DNA of 42,362 bases from Clostridia bacterium (GTDB taxonomy: Bacteria; Bacillota; Clostridia; Christensenellales; Borkfalkiaceae): positions 1 to 42,362 of the forward strand of contig WSNM01000007.1 in NCBI GenBank assembly GCA_013316055.1, read 5' to 3'. The position numbers and the translations under genes are program-made. Numbering within the stretch: the first letter of the stretch is position 1; each line of letters starts with the position of its first letter. This document shows positions 41,701 through 42,362 of the stretch, piece by piece. Below the pieces are notes generated by a model that ran no database searches, was not told the origin of the DNA, and saw only the letters and a program-made list of their open reading frames with translations.

Positions 41701-42321
41701 TTCGGCGGCGACGGTTGGGCTTACGATATCGGCTACGGCGGTCTTGACCACGTGCTTGCAAGCGGCGAGGACGTAAACGTGCTTGTACTCGATACCGAGG
41801 TTTACTCCAACACGGGCGGACAGGCGAGCAAGGCGACGAACATCGGCGCGGTTGCCAAGTTTGCTTCCGCAGGCAAGAGAATCAAGAAAAAGGATTTGGG
41901 CATGATTGCCAAGTCTTACGGCTATGTATACGTTGCACAGTGCGCAATGGGCGCTAATCCCGCTCAGCTTTTGAAGGCGCTGACCGAGGCAGAGGCTTAC
42001 CACGGTCCTTCGCTTATTATCTGCTATGCGCCTTGCATTAACCACGGCATTAATATGACCAAGAGCCAGCTTGAAGAAAAGGCGGCTGTTGACTGCGGTT
42101 ACTGGCAGCTGTACAGATACAACCCCGACGGCGAGGTATTTACGCTTGACAGCAAAGAGCCTACGGGCGACTATCAGGCATTCCTTGCGGGTGAAACGCG
42201 CTACGCTTCCCTTGTTAAAACTCAGGGCGAGGACGTTGCAAGCGAATTGTTCAGACAGACCGAGGAAAGCGCAAGAGAAAGGCTTGAAGGCTATAAAAAG
42301 CTTGCAAGCAAAAAGGACTAA
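38779..42321 (+). CDS. nifJ: Pyruvate:ferredoxin (flavodoxin) oxidoreductase
   Basis: A complete 1180-residue single-chain PFOR that oxidises pyruvate and CoA to acetyl-CoA, CO2 and reduced ferredoxin, a central enzyme of anaerobic fermentation. In order, it has the pyrimidine-binding domain (AIYPITPSSPMAE, about 24-36), the gamma domain, and two [4Fe-4S] ferredoxin-like motifs (CIQCGNCSFVCPHAC and CMGCGVCATVCP, about residues 697-765). The TPP-binding domain follows with SGACAGCGETPY, the metal-binding FGGDGWAYDIGYGGLDH, and VLDTEVYSNTGGQASKAT. The proximal-cluster cysteines are in place. It is a one-gene unit with a consensus promoter; its codon use is biased as in a highly expressed gene. 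The 41 bases after it hold nothing recognisable. Confidence 0.97.
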   Translation: MKKLTIDGNTAASHVAYAFSEVAAIYPITPSSPMAEVADEWATAGRTNMWGQKVRIAEMQSEGGAAGAVHGSLSAGALTSTYTASQGLLLMIPNMYKISGELLPMVMHVSARALAAHSLNIFGDHADVMACRQTGFAMLCDGSVQEVMDLALVAHLSTLKSKVPFINFFDGFRTSHEVAKIDVWDETDNYAEIRAICDEAEIAGDIADFKSRSLNPEHPIQKGTAQNGDTYFQNRETANSYYEATPAIVQKMMDIVSAKCGRKYHLFDYVGAPDADKVIVCMGSGCETIEESINKLNATGKKYGLVKVRLYRPFVADAFVAALPATVKKIAVLDRTKEPGSLGEPLYLDVCSALLEKGLTKVKVYGGRYGLGSKEFTPSMVLAVYKNLEKKAPKNHFTIGIYEDVTNTSLDFSQKFDAAPEGSTSCKFYGLGSDGTVGANKNSIKIIGDHTDKHAQAYFFYDSKKSGGITVSHLRFGDTPIQSEYLIDSADFVQCSNPSYVTRYNMTGDIKDGGTFLINTSATTVEALESFLPAKVKQDIAKKHINLYVIDAIKIAADLGLRGRTNTILQSAFFRVNPQIMPYDKAIEYMKYMAKKSFGRKGDAVVQMNYNAIDAAAGDNLIKINVPESWAKATKGAKMVKGSSNEYYQEIIKPILYLEGDKLKSSQFNADGHVPTGTTKYEKRGVAVLVPEIDLAKCIQCGNCSFVCPHACLRPAVIASGAEKPKTLKTKAAIGLAGYEYRMQVSPLDCMGCGVCATVCPVKDGGAIKMVPIAESLAKGEDKNWEFAVELPEVDTSKFSKATVKGCQFATPLFEFSGACAGCGETPYVKVITQLFGEDMVVANATGCSSIYGGSSPTCPYTTNKNGRGPAWANSLFEDNAEFGYGMNLAYSARRTAVKGKVEKLAEMWNGNAEAKAACDSYLAAFEDREASKKASAELVSLLEQCNNCGCECDALVKEILADKDCLAKKSIWIFGGDGWAYDIGYGGLDHVLASGEDVNVLVLDTEVYSNTGGQASKATNIGAVAKFASAGKRIKKKDLGMIAKSYGYVYVAQCAMGANPAQLLKALTEAEAYHGPSLIICYAPCINHGINMTKSQLEEKAAVDCGYWQLYRYNPDGEVFTLDSKEPTGDYQAFLAGETRYASLVKTQGEDVASELFRQTEESARERLEGYKKLASKKD

Positions 42322-42362
42322 AATAAATATATTATGACGAGAAAAGCCGCCGAGCGCAACTG

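Noticed and set aside
1..42362. CRISPR arrays and insertion sequences
   Set aside because: I saw no regularly spaced repeats and no transposase; the only mobile-element enzymes are the relaxase and the serine recombinase.

Overview
The window looks like a chromosomal segment of an anaerobic Bacillota (Clostridia-like) bacterium with a mobile element on its left side. The evidence is the dgt-dnaG-rpoD operon, consensus sigma-A promoters (TTGACA-17-TATAAT), a 6S-like RNA, the cdaA and ecfA-ecfT-truA neighbourhoods, a non-discriminating (archaeal-type) aspartyl-tRNA synthetase and a large pyruvate:ferredoxin oxidoreductase. A pectate-lyase lipoprotein fits a gut or plant-fibre niche. I cannot place the order or genus from sequence alone.

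Positions 1-7684 are accessory DNA in two visibly different parts. Positions 1-3140 are strongly AT-rich and hold one tight plus-strand operon: the tail of an unknown protein, a small radical SAM enzyme, a two-helix membrane protein with a phosphoribosyltransferase-like core, a MazG/PRA-PH-type pyrophosphohydrolase, and a papain/C39-like cysteine peptidase. It ends at a strong terminator. I recognise no described system with this composition, so it is the main candidate for something new. Positions 3180-7643 are a mobilisable element: a MOBV (Mob/Pre) relaxase with a recognisable oriT, a small mobilisation-associated protein, a PNPOx-family cargo gene, an XRE regulator, and a large serine recombinase. 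The 3' end of the recombinase gene runs through the terminator and into the 3' end of a tRNA-Glu(CUC) gene, which marks the right edge of the element. The left edge is outside the window or not visible.

Positions 7685-15400 hold a two-gene lipoprotein operon (a PL9-type pectate lyase of 1266 residues and an Ig-like lipoprotein). It is preceded by a long leader that folds as a three-way junction. Next come a 6S-like RNA with its own promoter and the plus-strand aspartyl-tRNA synthetase. After that is a short terminator-flanked interval with a perfect consensus promoter on the minus strand that appears to make a small noncoding RNA.

Positions 15400-38522 are nearly all minus strand. In transcription order they contain: ecfA (two ATPases fused)-ecfT-truA; a membrane protein with a Pro/Asn/Gln tail; mnmE-lysR-holA; a continuous 11-gene run cdaA-(32-residue CdaR-like membrane peptide)-DUF1015-aspartokinase-degenerate metallo-beta-lactamase-aroC-aroB-aroE-aroQ-aroK-SDR; and dgt-dnaG-rpoD-trmK-nif3-zinc-ribbon protein. 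The run couples c-di-AMP synthesis to entry into the aspartate family and to the middle of the shikimate pathway (aroB, Q, E, K and C; DAHP synthase and aroA are not here). Positions 38779-42321 hold the complete pyruvate:ferredoxin oxidoreductase on the plus strand.
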